DNA of 32,100 nucleotides from Gemmatimonadota bacterium (GTDB lineage Bacteria; Gemmatimonadota; Gemmatimonadetes; Gemmatimonadales; GWC2-71-9): NCBI GenBank assembly GCA_003221825.1, contig QHUE01000164.1, positions 1 to 32,100 of the forward strand, read 5' to 3'. Shown piece by piece: positions 16,046 to 24,050 of this stretch (position 1 is its first letter; each line of letters starts with the position of its first letter). The notes under the pieces were generated by a model. It saw only the letters and a program-made list of their open reading frames with translations, ran no database searches and was not told where the DNA came from. The position numbers and the translations under genes were made by a program.

Positions 16046-18367
16046 ATGACCGCATCTGAAGACCGTCATAGTCTGGACCTGAACGCCAATGCCCTGACCG
16101 TCCTCGAGCGCCGCTACCTCGTGAAGGACGACGTGGGCAAGCCGGTCGAGCGCCCTCAGGACCTGTTCTGGCGGGTGGCGCGGACGATCGCTGCCCCCGA
16201 TCGGACCTATGGCGCCTCGGATCGGGCTGTAGAAAGCCTGGCCGAGACGTTCTTCGAGCTCATGGCGACGCGGGTGTGGATGCCCAACTCTCCCACCCTG
16301 ATGAATGCCGGCCGCCCCCTCGGCCAGCTGTCGGCGTGCTTCGTGCTTCCGGTGGAGGACGCTCTGTCCAACGGCCGCTCAGGGATCTACGACACCCTGC
16401 GGGCGATGGCGCTGGTGCATCAGTCGGGCGGTGGGACCGGCTTCTCCTTCTCGCGCTTGCGCCCCAAGAACGACGTCGTGCGCTCGACGATGGGGGTCGC
16501 GTCCGGGCCGGTGTCGTTCATGAAGCTCTACGACGCTTCGACCGACGTCGTGAAGCAGGGCGGCACGCGGCGTGGCGCCAACATGGGCATCCTGCGTGTG
16601 GATCATCCCGATATCATGGACTTCATCCACTGCAAGGATGACCTCACGCAGGTCACGAATTTCAACATTTCCGTGGCGGTCACCGACGCCTTCATGCAGG
16701 CGCTCGAGGCGGGCGCATCGTACGATTTGATCCACCCGCGCACCGGCAAGGTCGTCGGGCAGCTCGATGCGCGCGACGTCTTCAAGCAGATCGTGCACGG
16801 TGCCTGGAAAACGGGCGAGCCGGGCGTGTTCTACATCGATCGCGCGAACCGCTACAACCCGGTGCCGCACCTCGGCAGTTACGAGGCGACGAATCCGTGC
16901 GGCGAGCAGCCGCTGCTCCCCTACGACGTCTGCAACCTCGGTTCGATCAACGTCGGCCTGTTCGCCAAGAACGGCGACGTGGATTGGGACGGCCTGCGCA
17001 CCGCGGTACATCTCTGTACCCACTTCCTCGACAACGTCATCGACGCGAACAAGTACCCGCTCGCCGAGATCGACGACCTCGCCAAGCGGATCCGCCGGAT
17101 CGGCCTCGGCATCATGGGGTGGGCCGACCTGCTCGTGCACCTCGGGATCGGATACAACTCCGACGCCGGCGTCGCCCTCGGTCGCAAGCTGATGGAGTTC
17201 ATCGACGAAGAGTCGAAGGTCGCCTCCGAGAAGCTGGCCGGGCGGCGCGGCACGTTCGCCGAGTGGGAGCGGTCGATCTGGGGACCGGACGCCACCTGCG
17301 CGCGCAACGCCAAGGGCGAGCGCGTCCGTCCGATGCGCCGCTTGCGCAATTGCAACCTCACCACGGTTGCGCCCACGGGCACCATTTCAATCATCGCCGG
17401 CTGCTCGTCGGGGATCGAGCCGCTGTTCGCCGTCGCGTTCATGCGCAATCAGGCCGGTGTGCTCATGCCCGACGTCAATGAAGACTTCGTGGCAATTGCG
17501 AAGCGCGAGGGGTGGTACTCCGAAGACCTGATGAAGCAGATCGCGGAGGCGGGCCACATTCATTTCGACGCTGTGCCGGAGCAGTGGCAGCACGTCTTCG
17601 TGACCGCGCACGACGTGACACCCGAGTGGCACATCCAGATGCAGGCGGCCTTCCAGGACTTCACCGATTCGGCGATCTCCAAGACCTGCAACTTCGCGAA
17701 CGACGCGACCGAGGCGGACGTCGAGCAGATCTACCGTTACGCCTACGAGCTGCGCTGCAAGGGCGTGACGGTGTACCGCGACGGCGCGCGCGAGAACCAG
17801 GTGCTCTCCACCGGCTCGACCGCAAAGAAGGTCCAGGAAGGGGCCGTAGGAGCAGGGAAGGACGCCCTCGCCGAGGCGCTCAGCCGCATCGCCGAGCTGG
17901 ACACCGAGCTGCAGCGCACGCGTGACCGGCTGCACGATGTCGAGGCGGAGAACCTGCAGCGCCGCGCCAAGCGCTCGCGCCCCGACCTCCTCAAGGGATC
18001 GACGCGCCGCATCGAGTCACCCCTCGGCACGATGTACGTGACCATCACCGAGGACATGCGATCGGGATCGCGATCGAGAAATGGATGCAGGACAAGCAGG
18101 GGGTCCAGCAGGACCTGCTGGACAGCACGCGGACGGCGGCCCCGACTCCCACGGAGGTCGTACGGGGGGGTGCGGGGGACGCGGCCCTGCGTGCGGCGCG
18201 CGGACCGGAGCAGGACTTCATCGGCGCCTGCCCCGACTGTGGCTCCCAACTGGCGTTTATCGAGGGATGTGCTAAATGTCACGTCTGCGGGTTTTCGGAG
18301 TGCGGTTGAACCGGCCGCCGACCGCATGCCCTGTGACTCCAGTCACGACGGCCACTTGCGCAGGTAG
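16046..18367 (+). CDS. Adenosylcobalamin-dependent (class II) ribonucleotide reductase, frame-shifted near the C-terminus
   Basis: About 671 residues are good RNR: GQLSACFVLPVED (first redox Cys), GGGTGFSFSRLRP, STDVVKQGGTRRGANMG, TNPCGEQPLL (active-site Cys and Glu), NLGSIN, TVAPTGTISIIAGCSSG and AISKTCNFAND, then a coiled helical insert. It reduces ribonucleotides to deoxyribonucleotides with a cobalamin radical and needs no R2 subunit. At ITEDM (about 18058) the frame is lost and the last 100 residues of this ORF are read-through. The true C-terminus continues in another frame (18058-18309). In relatives about 60 residues separate these blocks, so an interior loss is inferred. The catalytic core is complete; the lost block precedes the zinc-ribbon/redox tail. 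Confidence 0.88.
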   Translation: MTASEDRHSLDLNANALTVLERRYLVKDDVGKPVERPQDLFWRVARTIAAPDRTYGASDRAVESLAETFFELMATRVWMPNSPTLMNAGRPLGQLSACFVLPVEDALSNGRSGIYDTLRAMALVHQSGGGTGFSFSRLRPKNDVVRSTMGVASGPVSFMKLYDASTDVVKQGGTRRGANMGILRVDHPDIMDFIHCKDDLTQVTNFNISVAVTDAFMQALEAGASYDLIHPRTGKVVGQLDARDVFKQIVHGAWKTGEPGVFYIDRANRYNPVPHLGSYEATNPCGEQPLLPYDVCNLGSINVGLFAKNGDVDWDGLRTAVHLCTHFLDNVIDANKYPLAEIDDLAKRIRRIGLGIMGWADLLVHLGIGYNSDAGVALGRKLMEFIDEESKVASEKLAGRRGTFAEWERSIWGPDATCARNAKGERVRPMRRLRNCNLTTVAPTGTISIIAGCSSGIEPLFAVAFMRNQAGVLMPDVNEDFVAIAKREGWYSEDLMKQIAEAGHIHFDAVPEQWQHVFVTAHDVTPEWHIQMQAAFQDFTDSAISKTCNFANDATEADVEQIYRYAYELRCKGVTVYRDGARENQVLSTGSTAKKVQEGAVGAGKDALAEALSRIAELDTELQRTRDRLHDVEAENLQRRAKRSRPDLLKGSTRRIESPLGTMYVTITEDMRSGSRSRNGCRTSRGSSRTCWTARGRRPRLPRRSYGGVRGTRPCVRRADRSRTSSAPAPTVAPNWRLSRDVLNVTSAGFRSAVEPAADRMPCDSSHDGHLRR
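18058..18309 (+). pseudogene. Out-of-frame C-terminus of class II RNR
   Basis: This 83-codon frame begins AIGIAIEKWMQDKQGVQQ, then a variable linker, then the Cys-rich tail CPDCGSQLAF, GCAKCHVCGFSECG and the stop. That is the usual zinc-binding and redox-active C-terminus of B12-dependent RNRs. It overlaps the end of the main RNR frame but is shifted relative to it. Confidence 0.85.
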
Positions 18368-18380
18368 GTAGTCTACAGGC

Positions 18381-18770
18381 ATGGAACGTGCCGACCGGAT
18401 GGTCACACCCACTCGCCTTCAGGTGAAAGGTTGGGCGCGCGTCGGTCCCGCCGGCGCGCATACGCTGCGGCGCGGTGCCTGGTATCCCGTGGTCCGCATC
18501 TCCTCGAGCAACATCGTCGTCCTCGACGTCAATCGGCACAACGTGCCGGTCGATCGTCGCTTCCTCGAGATTCGTTATCATCCGCCGGAACGGTGGACGA
18601 TCGTGCGCTGTGAGCCGCGCGTCATCGAGCGACTGGGACGAATTTTCCCGCTGACGTACGCCGTCTGCCCTGCATGCCGGCATCGGCAGGGCATCGAGGC
18701 GCGGACCAACGACATGACGTGCGATCGTTGCCATAAGAGCGCGGCGATGGCATGGGATGAATTGAGCTAA
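18381..18770 (+). CDS. Small protein with C-terminal zinc ribbon (paralogue of the 19530 gene)
   Basis: 129 residues from ATG 18381; ATG 18399 (MVTPTRLQVKGW) is also possible. The first part is beta-strand-like and basic (LRRGAWYPVVRI, NIVVLDVNRHNVPVDRRF). The last 40 residues hold YAVCPACRHRQ, 14 residues between the CxxC pairs, then CDRC, a four-Cys zinc ribbon. Exactly the same pattern and spacing occurs in the protein starting at 19530. It is followed by a strong terminator, so it is the last gene of its unit. No function is known to me; a nucleic-acid-binding or regulatory role is a guess. Confidence 0.75.
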   Translation: MERADRMVTPTRLQVKGWARVGPAGAHTLRRGAWYPVVRISSSNIVVLDVNRHNVPVDRRFLEIRYHPPERWTIVRCEPRVIERLGRIFPLTYAVCPACRHRQGIEARTNDMTCDRCHKSAAMAWDELS

Positions 18771-18828
18771 ACGAAGGCGCGGACCTGCAACGACCAGGCC
18801 ACAGACGCACCGCGGTAAACGGTCAAAC

Positions 18829-18870
18829 GTCAACGGGACAACCATGCAAGGGTTGTCCCGTTGACTTTTT
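18829..18870 (+). terminator. Strong intrinsic terminator
   Basis: A perfect 15-bp inverted repeat (GTCAACGGGACAACC at 18829-18843 with its complement at 18851-18865) encloses a 7-nt loop and is followed by TTTTT (18866-18870). It ends transcription after the zinc-ribbon gene and insulates the convergent MOSC gene. Confidence 0.93.
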
Positions 18871-18897
18871 ACTGTAGCCCGCTGCTGCGTCTGTTGC

Positions 18898-19491
18898 CTA
18901 GCTTTGCATGTCCTGAAGAATTGCAACGGAGTCTCCCAAGGCCACCGTCCCTGTCCCCTCACCGACGCAGTAAAACCCTCTCATCCCATTGTCCAGAAAC
19001 TGGAGGTGCTTTTTCAGCTCCTCCGGCTCCACCTGTTTTCCCAGTGCCCATCCCGTGAACGGCCGGCACGGGTGCGCCACCTGCAGAATCTTGAGTCGCA
19101 CCCGTTCCTTCCCGTCGGGTGACAGGATGGCGACGCCGGCGGCGAGATCGTCGTAGGTGAAGCGCCGGTCGCTGGTCGCGATGATGTTTTCGCCCGCGCA
19201 GCCGATCGCCACCCGGTCCCCGAAGTGTTGGCGCATCGCTTCGTAATGCGCCGTGAAGCCGAGGGAGATGCCGTGGAGCCCGTCCTCGTTCTTGGTGACG
19301 GGGTGAGAGCGGTGGTGGACGTCCACGACCCACATGTCGGCGGAGCTCGCGCCGAGGGCGCCGTCGGGCGAGACGTGCAGCACCGGAACGGCGAGTAGCG
19401 GAGCAGGGTCGTACGTCCGTGTCGGCTTCTCGCCCGACTTCAGCGAGCCGCGTTGGATCTGCAACCGGGTGACCGTACCGATCGTGCGCAT
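18898..19491 (-). CDS. MOSC-domain protein
   Basis: 197 residues from ATG 19491. It shows the MOSC pattern: GTVTRLQIQRG at the start, DVHHRSHP, a long beta domain with FGDRVAIGCAGENIIA, VRLKILQVAHPCRPFTGW with the conserved Cys, LDNGMRGFYCV and GTVALGDSVAIL near the end. MOSC domains occur in molybdenum-cofactor sulfurase C-termini and in YiiM-type molybdoenzymes and bind sulfur or Moco, so a reductase or sulfur-carrier role is possible. It is divergent from a zinc-ribbon gene and shares its promoter region. It looks complete. Confidence 0.85.
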   Translation of the reverse strand: MRTIGTVTRLQIQRGSLKSGEKPTRTYDPAPLLAVPVLHVSPDGALGASSADMWVVDVHHRSHPVTKNEDGLHGISLGFTAHYEAMRQHFGDRVAIGCAGENIIATSDRRFTYDDLAAGVAILSPDGKERVRLKILQVAHPCRPFTGWALGKQVEPEELKKHLQFLDNGMRGFYCVGEGTGTVALGDSVAILQDMQS

Positions 19492-19496
19492 AACGG

Positions 19497-19519
19497 AATC
19501 TAGCAGGATGTGCTAGATT
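19497..19519. promoter_or_regulatory. Mirrored divergent -10 elements (inverted repeat)
   Basis: AATCTAGCA (19497-19505) and TGCTAGATT (19511-19519) form a perfect inverted repeat around GGATG. Read outward, each arm gives TGC followed by TAGATT, an extended -10 shape. The right arm ends 10 nt before the ATG at 19530; the left arm ends 5 nt before the MOSC ATG at 19491. No -35 boxes are evident. The arrangement implies two overlapping divergent promoters making leaderless or nearly leaderless mRNAs, and possibly one shared operator. Confidence 0.5.
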
Positions 19520-19529
19520 GGCCCCGCTC

Positions 19530-19745
19530 ATGGCCCTCCCTTCCACCCCCGATCAGTGGAGCATCGTCACTCGTACCGGCCTGCTCCGCCCCACCCTGGG
19601 CGGCAGGGAAGGGGAGGAGGTCACCACCACCTACGCCGTCTGTCCGCACTGCCAGGAGCGGCAGGATTTCAGCGGCAAGCCCGACATGCTGAAGTGCCTC
19701 CGCTGCAAGAAAGAATCGAAGGTCGACTGGTCGGAAACCTGCTGA
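19530..19745 (+). CDS. Small zinc-ribbon protein
   Basis: 71 residues from ATG 19530; a TTG at 19518 is less likely because it lies in the -10 region. The C-terminal half carries YAVCPHCQERQ, 14 residues between the pairs, CLRC, then KVDWSE, a four-Cys zinc ribbon. It aligns closely with the tail of the protein at 18381-18770 (TYAVCP, RQ, CxxC, W-D/S-E), so the two are paralogues on either side of the MOSC gene. No Shine-Dalgarno is visible, consistent with leaderless translation. Confidence 0.75.
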   Translation: MALPSTPDQWSIVTRTGLLRPTLGGREGEEVTTTYAVCPHCQERQDFSGKPDMLKCLRCKKESKVDWSETC

Positions 19746-19780
19746 ACACGCCCCTCTTGCGCAGCTGAAATCTGCTTAGT

Positions 19781-19806
19781 ATGTTAACTATCAACATGTT
19801 AACTAT
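19781..19806 (+). promoter_or_regulatory. Double ATGTTAACTAT operator before the MarR-like gene
   Basis: Two identical 11-mers, ATGTTAACTAT at 19781-19791 and 19796-19806, lie 15 bp apart, each containing the palindrome GTTAAC. The second abuts the ATG at 19807. MarR-type repressors often bind AT-rich near-palindromes over their own promoter, so this is a plausible autoregulatory site. Confidence 0.5.
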
Positions 19807-20222
19807 ATGCCCGATCGCCCCGAACTGGCCCTGCAGCTGACCGACGCGGTCGCAGCCGCGTACCAGGCGATCGAGCGGGCCGGGAATCGCGCCTACAAGA
19901 GCTTCGGGCTGTCGCAGCGCGCCCACGCCGCCATGCAGGCGGTCGATCTCGGCGGGCCCGACGGCGCGCGGCCCAGCGACGTCGCGAGCGAGCTGGGCGT
20001 GTCGCGCGCCGCCGCGACGACGTTCAGCAGCACCTCGAGGCCGTGGCGGGTCAGGGTGAACCGCACGGCCTCGAGGTGCTGCTGCGCGTCGGGCAGCTCG
20101 AGCGGCGCCTCGCGGCCCGCACCATCGAGGGCATGCCGGCGTCGGCCATGGCGCGCACGATCCATGTCCTGCAGGAGCTCAAGGCGAGGTTGGAGCAGAA
20201 GTCGCTCGAGGTCGTGCGCTGA
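19807..20222 (+). pseudogene. MarR-like winged-helix regulator, broken
   Basis: The first 70 codons (YQAIERAGNRAYKSFGLSQR, then ARPSDVASELGVSRAAAT) give a dimerisation helix and a helix-turn-helix of MarR type. After SRAAAT (about 20016-20020) the open frame turns into Ser/Arg-rich read-through to 20721, while a different frame from 20016 continues with DDVQQHLEAVAGQGEPHG, VGQLERRL and LQELKARLEQKSLEVVR to a stop at 20220-20222. That is a normal helical C-terminus. The recognition helix end and wing are missing, so an interior loss of perhaps 30-60 codons with a frame change is inferred. As it stands it should not bind DNA. Confidence 0.65.
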
Positions 20223-20327
20223 GCCGGTATACGGATGTGCGAATCTTTATGCAGTCGGCGGTGCCGGTGCGGCGCCGATTCGTTCCAACGTGGCTAGTTT
20301 TCCACATCCCCCACCCCGCGTGTATTT

Positions 20328-21752
20328 GTGGATAACCGTACGAACGGCGTCGCACCCATCCGCCGCACGAAGATCGTCGCGACCCTCGGTCCAGCGACCG
20401 GGACCGAGTCGACGATCGGCGCCCTGCTGCAGGCCGGCGCCAACGTGCTCCGCATCAATGCCTCCCACGGCACCGCCGAGCTGCGGGCGGAGTGGATCGC
20501 CGCGGCGCGGCGTGTCGCGAAGCGCATGGAGGTCCCGGTCGCCGTCCTGCTCGACCTCCAGGGACCACGGATTCGCGTCGGGGATCTGCCCGCTCCGCGG
20601 GAGCTCACGGCGGGTCAGCCGGTGGTGTTCGCTCCCGAAGAGATCGCGCGCGGCGACGAGCTGCCCACGACCTACGAGGGTCTGGCGACCGATGCGCGCG
20701 TCGGCTCCCGCATCCTGCTGAACGACGGCTTGCTCTCGGTCGAGGTCACCGGCGTGGACGGCCCACGCGTGCGCGGCCGTGTCGTCGACGGCGGCATTCT
20801 GACCGCGCACAAGGGGATGAACCTGCCCGGCGTACAGGTCTCGGCGCCGGCGCTCACCGAGAAGGATCGCGAAGACGTGCAGGACGCGATCAAGATCGGT
20901 GTCGACTATCTCGCCCTGTCGTTCGTGCGCCGTCCGGAGGACATCGCGGAGCTGCGCGCCCTCGCTCCCGGCGCCACGAAGCTCGTGGCGAAAATCGAGA
21001 AGGCGACCGCGCTCGACAATCTCGACAAGATCGTGGCCGCCTCCGACGCCGTAATGGTGGCGCGCGGCGATCTCGGCGTGGAATTGCCGTTCGAACAGGT
21101 GCCGCTCGTGCAGAAACGGCTGATCAGCGAGGCGAATCACCAGGGCAAGCCGGTGATCACCGCGACGCAGATGCTCGAGTCGATGGTGCACAACCCGAGG
21201 CCCACGCGCGCCGAAGCGTCCGACGTCGCCAACGCGATTCTCGACGGCACCGATGCGGTGATGCTCTCGGCAGAAACCGCCGTCGGACAATTCCCGGTCG
21301 AGGCGGTGCGCGCCATGGACCGCATCATCCGGGAAATGGAGCGGCATCCGCTGCGGCACCGGGAAGAGCGGCGCACCGCCACCGACGGCGTCCATACGGA
21401 AGACGCGATCGCCTGGGGCACGCACGCCGTGGCGCGCATGCTCAAGACGCCGCTCATCGTGACGCTCACCAAGGGCGGGTTCACGGCACGCAAGGTCGCA
21501 GCGCTGCGCCCCCCCGTCCCGATTCTCGCCGTCACCACCGAGTCGCCCACGTACCGGCAGCTCGCGTTGGTGTGGGGCATCATCCCCGTCCTGGTGGACC
21601 GGGTGCCGGGCTACGACGCGATGCTGACCGTCGTCCGCGACCTGATTCTCAAACGCCAGTACGCCAAGCCCGGGGATTCCATCGTCATGACGGCCGGCGT
21701 GCCGTGGGACGTGTCCGGCAGCACCAACCTGATCAAGGTCGAGCAGGTGTAA
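20328..21752 (+). CDS. pyk: Pyruvate kinase
   Basis: 474 residues from GTG 20328. It converts phosphoenolpyruvate and ADP to pyruvate and ATP in the last step of glycolysis. Landmarks are RRTKIVATLGPATG, NVLRINASHG, the DLQGPRIRVG loop, the B domain, KIEKATALDN (catalytic Lys and metal Glu), VARGDLGVELP (metal Asp) and ITATQMLESM, followed by the C-terminal alpha/beta domain. Length and motif order are normal, so this gene escaped the losses seen nearby. It leads a run of co-directional genes and is one base from the next start. Confidence 0.95.
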   Translation: MDNRTNGVAPIRRTKIVATLGPATGTESTIGALLQAGANVLRINASHGTAELRAEWIAAARRVAKRMEVPVAVLLDLQGPRIRVGDLPAPRELTAGQPVVFAPEEIARGDELPTTYEGLATDARVGSRILLNDGLLSVEVTGVDGPRVRGRVVDGGILTAHKGMNLPGVQVSAPALTEKDREDVQDAIKIGVDYLALSFVRRPEDIAELRALAPGATKLVAKIEKATALDNLDKIVAASDAVMVARGDLGVELPFEQVPLVQKRLISEANHQGKPVITATQMLESMVHNPRPTRAEASDVANAILDGTDAVMLSAETAVGQFPVEAVRAMDRIIREMERHPLRHREERRTATDGVHTEDAIAWGTHAVARMLKTPLIVTLTKGGFTARKVAALRPPVPILAVTTESPTYRQLALVWGIIPVLVDRVPGYDAMLTVVRDLILKRQYAKPGDSIVMTAGVPWDVSGSTNLIKVEQV

Positions 21753-21753
21753 C

Positions 21754-22536
21754 GTGCGGGTGACCCTGCTGGGCACCGGCACGTCGTTCGGCGTGCCGCA
21801 GATTGGTTGTCGCTGTCCCACCTGTACATCCGCTGACCCGCGCGACCGGCGCACCCGCACCGCCGCATTCATCGAGACCCGCGGCACACGATTCCTCATC
21901 GATACGCCACCGGAGCTCCGCTTGCAGCTCGTCGCCGCCGGGATCGATCATGTGGACGCCGTGCTGTTCACGCACGCGCATGCCGATCACGTGCACGGCA
22001 TCGACGATCTGCGGGCGCTCTCCGTGCGTCAGGGGGCGGTGCTGCCGGCGTACGGCTCGCGCCCGACGATGGCGGAGCTGGTCGCCAAATTTCCGTACAT
22101 CTTCGATCCGTCGATCGTCGTTCCGCTCGGCACGAGCAAGCCGGAGCTCACGGCCCACGTCCTCCAACCCGGCGTGAGCGCGTCCATCGCCGGTGTCCCG
22201 GTGTTGCCGCTCGCGCTGCCGCACGGGGACCATGAGGTCTTCGGCTACCGTATCGGGGCGATGGCATATCTCACCGACGTCAAGGTGATTCCCACCACCG
22301 TGATCGAGGAGCTGGCGGATCTGGAGGTTCTGGTCCTGAACGCCCTCCTGTCGCGTCCGCATCCATTGCATCTGTCGGTTCCGGAAGCGATCGCCGTGGC
22401 GCAGCGCATTGGCGCGCGCCAAACGTTCTTTACGCATCTCACGCATGAAAACACGCACGCGGCGCTGGCCGCGACCCTGCCCGCGGGTATCGCGCCCGCG
22501 TATGACGGGCTGGTTATCGACCTACCCGGGCCATAA
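21754..22536 (+). CDS. PhnP-like metallo-beta-lactamase-fold hydrolase
   Basis: 260 residues from GTG 21754, one base after the pyruvate kinase stop. It opens with LLGTGTSFGVPQIGCRCPTC, including the Cys cluster typical of the PhnP group, then FLIDTPPELRLQL, the zinc motif THAHADHVHGID, further ligands in LALPHGDHE and AYLTDVK, and FTHLTHEN near the end. PhnP itself hydrolyses a cyclic ribosyl phosphate in phosphonate breakdown. No phn genes are nearby, so the substrate here is open; some relatives act on cyclic nucleotides or lipoyl compounds. Confidence 0.85.
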   Translation: MRVTLLGTGTSFGVPQIGCRCPTCTSADPRDRRTRTAAFIETRGTRFLIDTPPELRLQLVAAGIDHVDAVLFTHAHADHVHGIDDLRALSVRQGAVLPAYGSRPTMAELVAKFPYIFDPSIVVPLGTSKPELTAHVLQPGVSASIAGVPVLPLALPHGDHEVFGYRIGAMAYLTDVKVIPTTVIEELADLEVLVLNALLSRPHPLHLSVPEAIAVAQRIGARQTFFTHLTHENTHAALAATLPAGIAPAYDGLVIDLPGP

Positions 22537-22564
22537 ATTCCGCCGCCAGGAGGCGGGAACACGC

Positions 22565-23700
22565 ATGCTCAAGGAAAGCGCCAAGATCGACGCGCTGGTG
22601 CGGAAGGCTGTCTTCGGCTGGACGCGGGCGCGATCATCTGCGAGATCGCCCGCAGCGAGATCGCCTACACCGATCAGCGGCCCGCCGAGTACGTGGCGGT
22701 AATGACCGCCGCGGCGCTGCGCGAGGGGTTCACCGGGCCGTTGTTCATTCAGGGCGATCACGTGCAGGTCAACGCGAAGAAGTACGCCGCCGATCCCGAG
22801 GCCGAGCTGAAAGCGTTGCGCGCGCTGATCGACGAGGAGCTGCACGCCGGCTTTTACAACATCGACATCGACACGTCGACGCTCGTCGATCTCTCCAAGC
22901 CCAACCTCGACGAACAGCAGCGCACGAACTACGAGCGCGCGGCCGAGCTGACCCAGTTCATCCGCGACCGCGAGCCCGATGGCGTCACCGTGTCCGTCGG
23001 CGCGGAAATCGGCGAAGTCGGCGGCAAGAACAGCGACGTGCACGAGCTGCAGGCCTTCATGGAAGGCTACAACCGCTCGCTCACGCAGCGGGGCGACTAC
23101 GCCGGCATCTCCAAGATCTCGGTGCAGACGGGCACCAGCCACGGGGGCGTGGTCCTGCCCGACGGCTCGATCGCCAAGGTGCAGCTCGATCTCGCAGCGC
23201 TGAAAGCGCTGTCGCAGGATGCGCGCAAGAAGTACGGGCTGGGCGGCGCAGTCCAGCACGGCGCGTCCACCCTGCCGCCCGAGGCCTTCTCGCAGTTCCC
23301 CCAGTGCGAGGCGGTCGAGATCCACCTGGCCACGAATTTCCAGACGATCGTCATGGATCATCCGGCGTTGCCGAAGGATCTGCGCCGCGACGTGAACGAG
23401 TGGGTCAAGGTCGAAGCCAAAGAAGAGTGGAAGCAAGGCGATACCGAGGAACAGTTCATCTACAAGAGCCGCAAGAAAGCGATCGGCCCCTTCAAGCGGC
23501 GGTTCTGGGACCTCCCCGCCGACATCCGCGCGGCGATCGGCGCCGATCTCGAGCAGACGTTCGCGTTCCTGTTCGAGCAGCTGCGCGTGAAGGGCACCCG
23601 GGCAGCCACGGACAAATACGTGAAACCGCAGCTCGATTCCCACGCCGCGCCGCGGGCAGCGTTGGTGTCGGCGCCGGACGACGCGGAGGCGGGCGAATGA
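22565..23700 (+). CDS. Class II-type fructose-bisphosphate aldolase, frame-shifted near the N-terminus
   Basis: AGGAGG (22548-22553) precedes ATG 22565. The start reads MLKESAKIDALVRKAVFG; then the frame changes at about 22616-22620 and a second frame gives LDAGAIICEIARSEIAYT through to the stop at 23700 (360 codons). Landmarks in the long part are LFIQGDHVQVN, VSVGAEIGEVGGKN, KISVQTGTSHGG, GGAVQHGASTLPPEAF and LATNFQTIVMD. These fit the large class II-like aldolases that cleave fructose-1,6-bisphosphate to two triose phosphates. Roughly 60-80 N-terminal codons appear to be missing between the blocks (estimate from typical length). The metal-binding core is kept. Confidence 0.82.
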
Positions 23701-24050
23701 GTGAGCGGAGTGGAGGGTTCGGCGCGTTCCTGTTCGGCATCGTGCTCGGCGCCGTCGCGGGATTCGTGTTCGCGCCCACGGAAAGCGGCGAGAGCACGCG
23801 CCGCAAGGTGACGAAGGGCCTGCGCAACCTGAAGGAGCTCGCCGAGGACAAAGTGGACGAGGTGCGCGGCCTCCTCAAGGAGGCCGAGGCGGACGCCGCG
23901 GAGTCCGAGGACGACGCAGACGATGAAGAGCCGGAGATCACGACGCGCGAGCAGCTGCGGCGCCGGCTCGAGGCCGCCCGCCGCCGTCGCGCCCGGGCCC
24001 GCCCGCCGGTGCCCCCTGTGTCCGAGGAGGAGGACGAGCCGCTCGCGTGA
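23697..24050 (+). CDS. YtxH-like small membrane protein
   Basis: 117 residues; the ATG at 23697 overlaps the aldolase stop by 4 nt. The N-terminal GFGAFLFGIVLGAVAGFVFAP-type helix with a Gly-rich face is the YtxH hallmark. It is followed by a basic amphipathic helix (RKVTKGLRNLKELAEDKVDE), an acidic stretch (ESEDDADDEEPE) and an Arg-rich tail. YtxH proteins are stress-associated membrane proteins of unclear mechanism. Confidence 0.75.
   Translation: MSERSGGFGAFLFGIVLGAVAGFVFAPTESGESTRRKVTKGLRNLKELAEDKVDEVRGLLKEAEADAAESEDDADDEEPEITTREQLRRRLEAARRRRARARPPVPPVSEEEDEPLA

Noticed and set aside
20223-20721. Continuation of the 19807 frame to 20721 as a longer protein
   Set aside because: The residues are Ser/Arg/Pro-rich read-through overlapping the pyruvate kinase start; the real C-terminus lies in another frame and ends at 20222.
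20247-21899. Long minus-strand ORF opposite pyruvate kinase
   Set aside because: It is Arg/His/Asp-rich with no domain, and the plus strand carries complete pyruvate kinase; it is a high-GC shadow. The same applies to 5830-6720 and 9995-11137.
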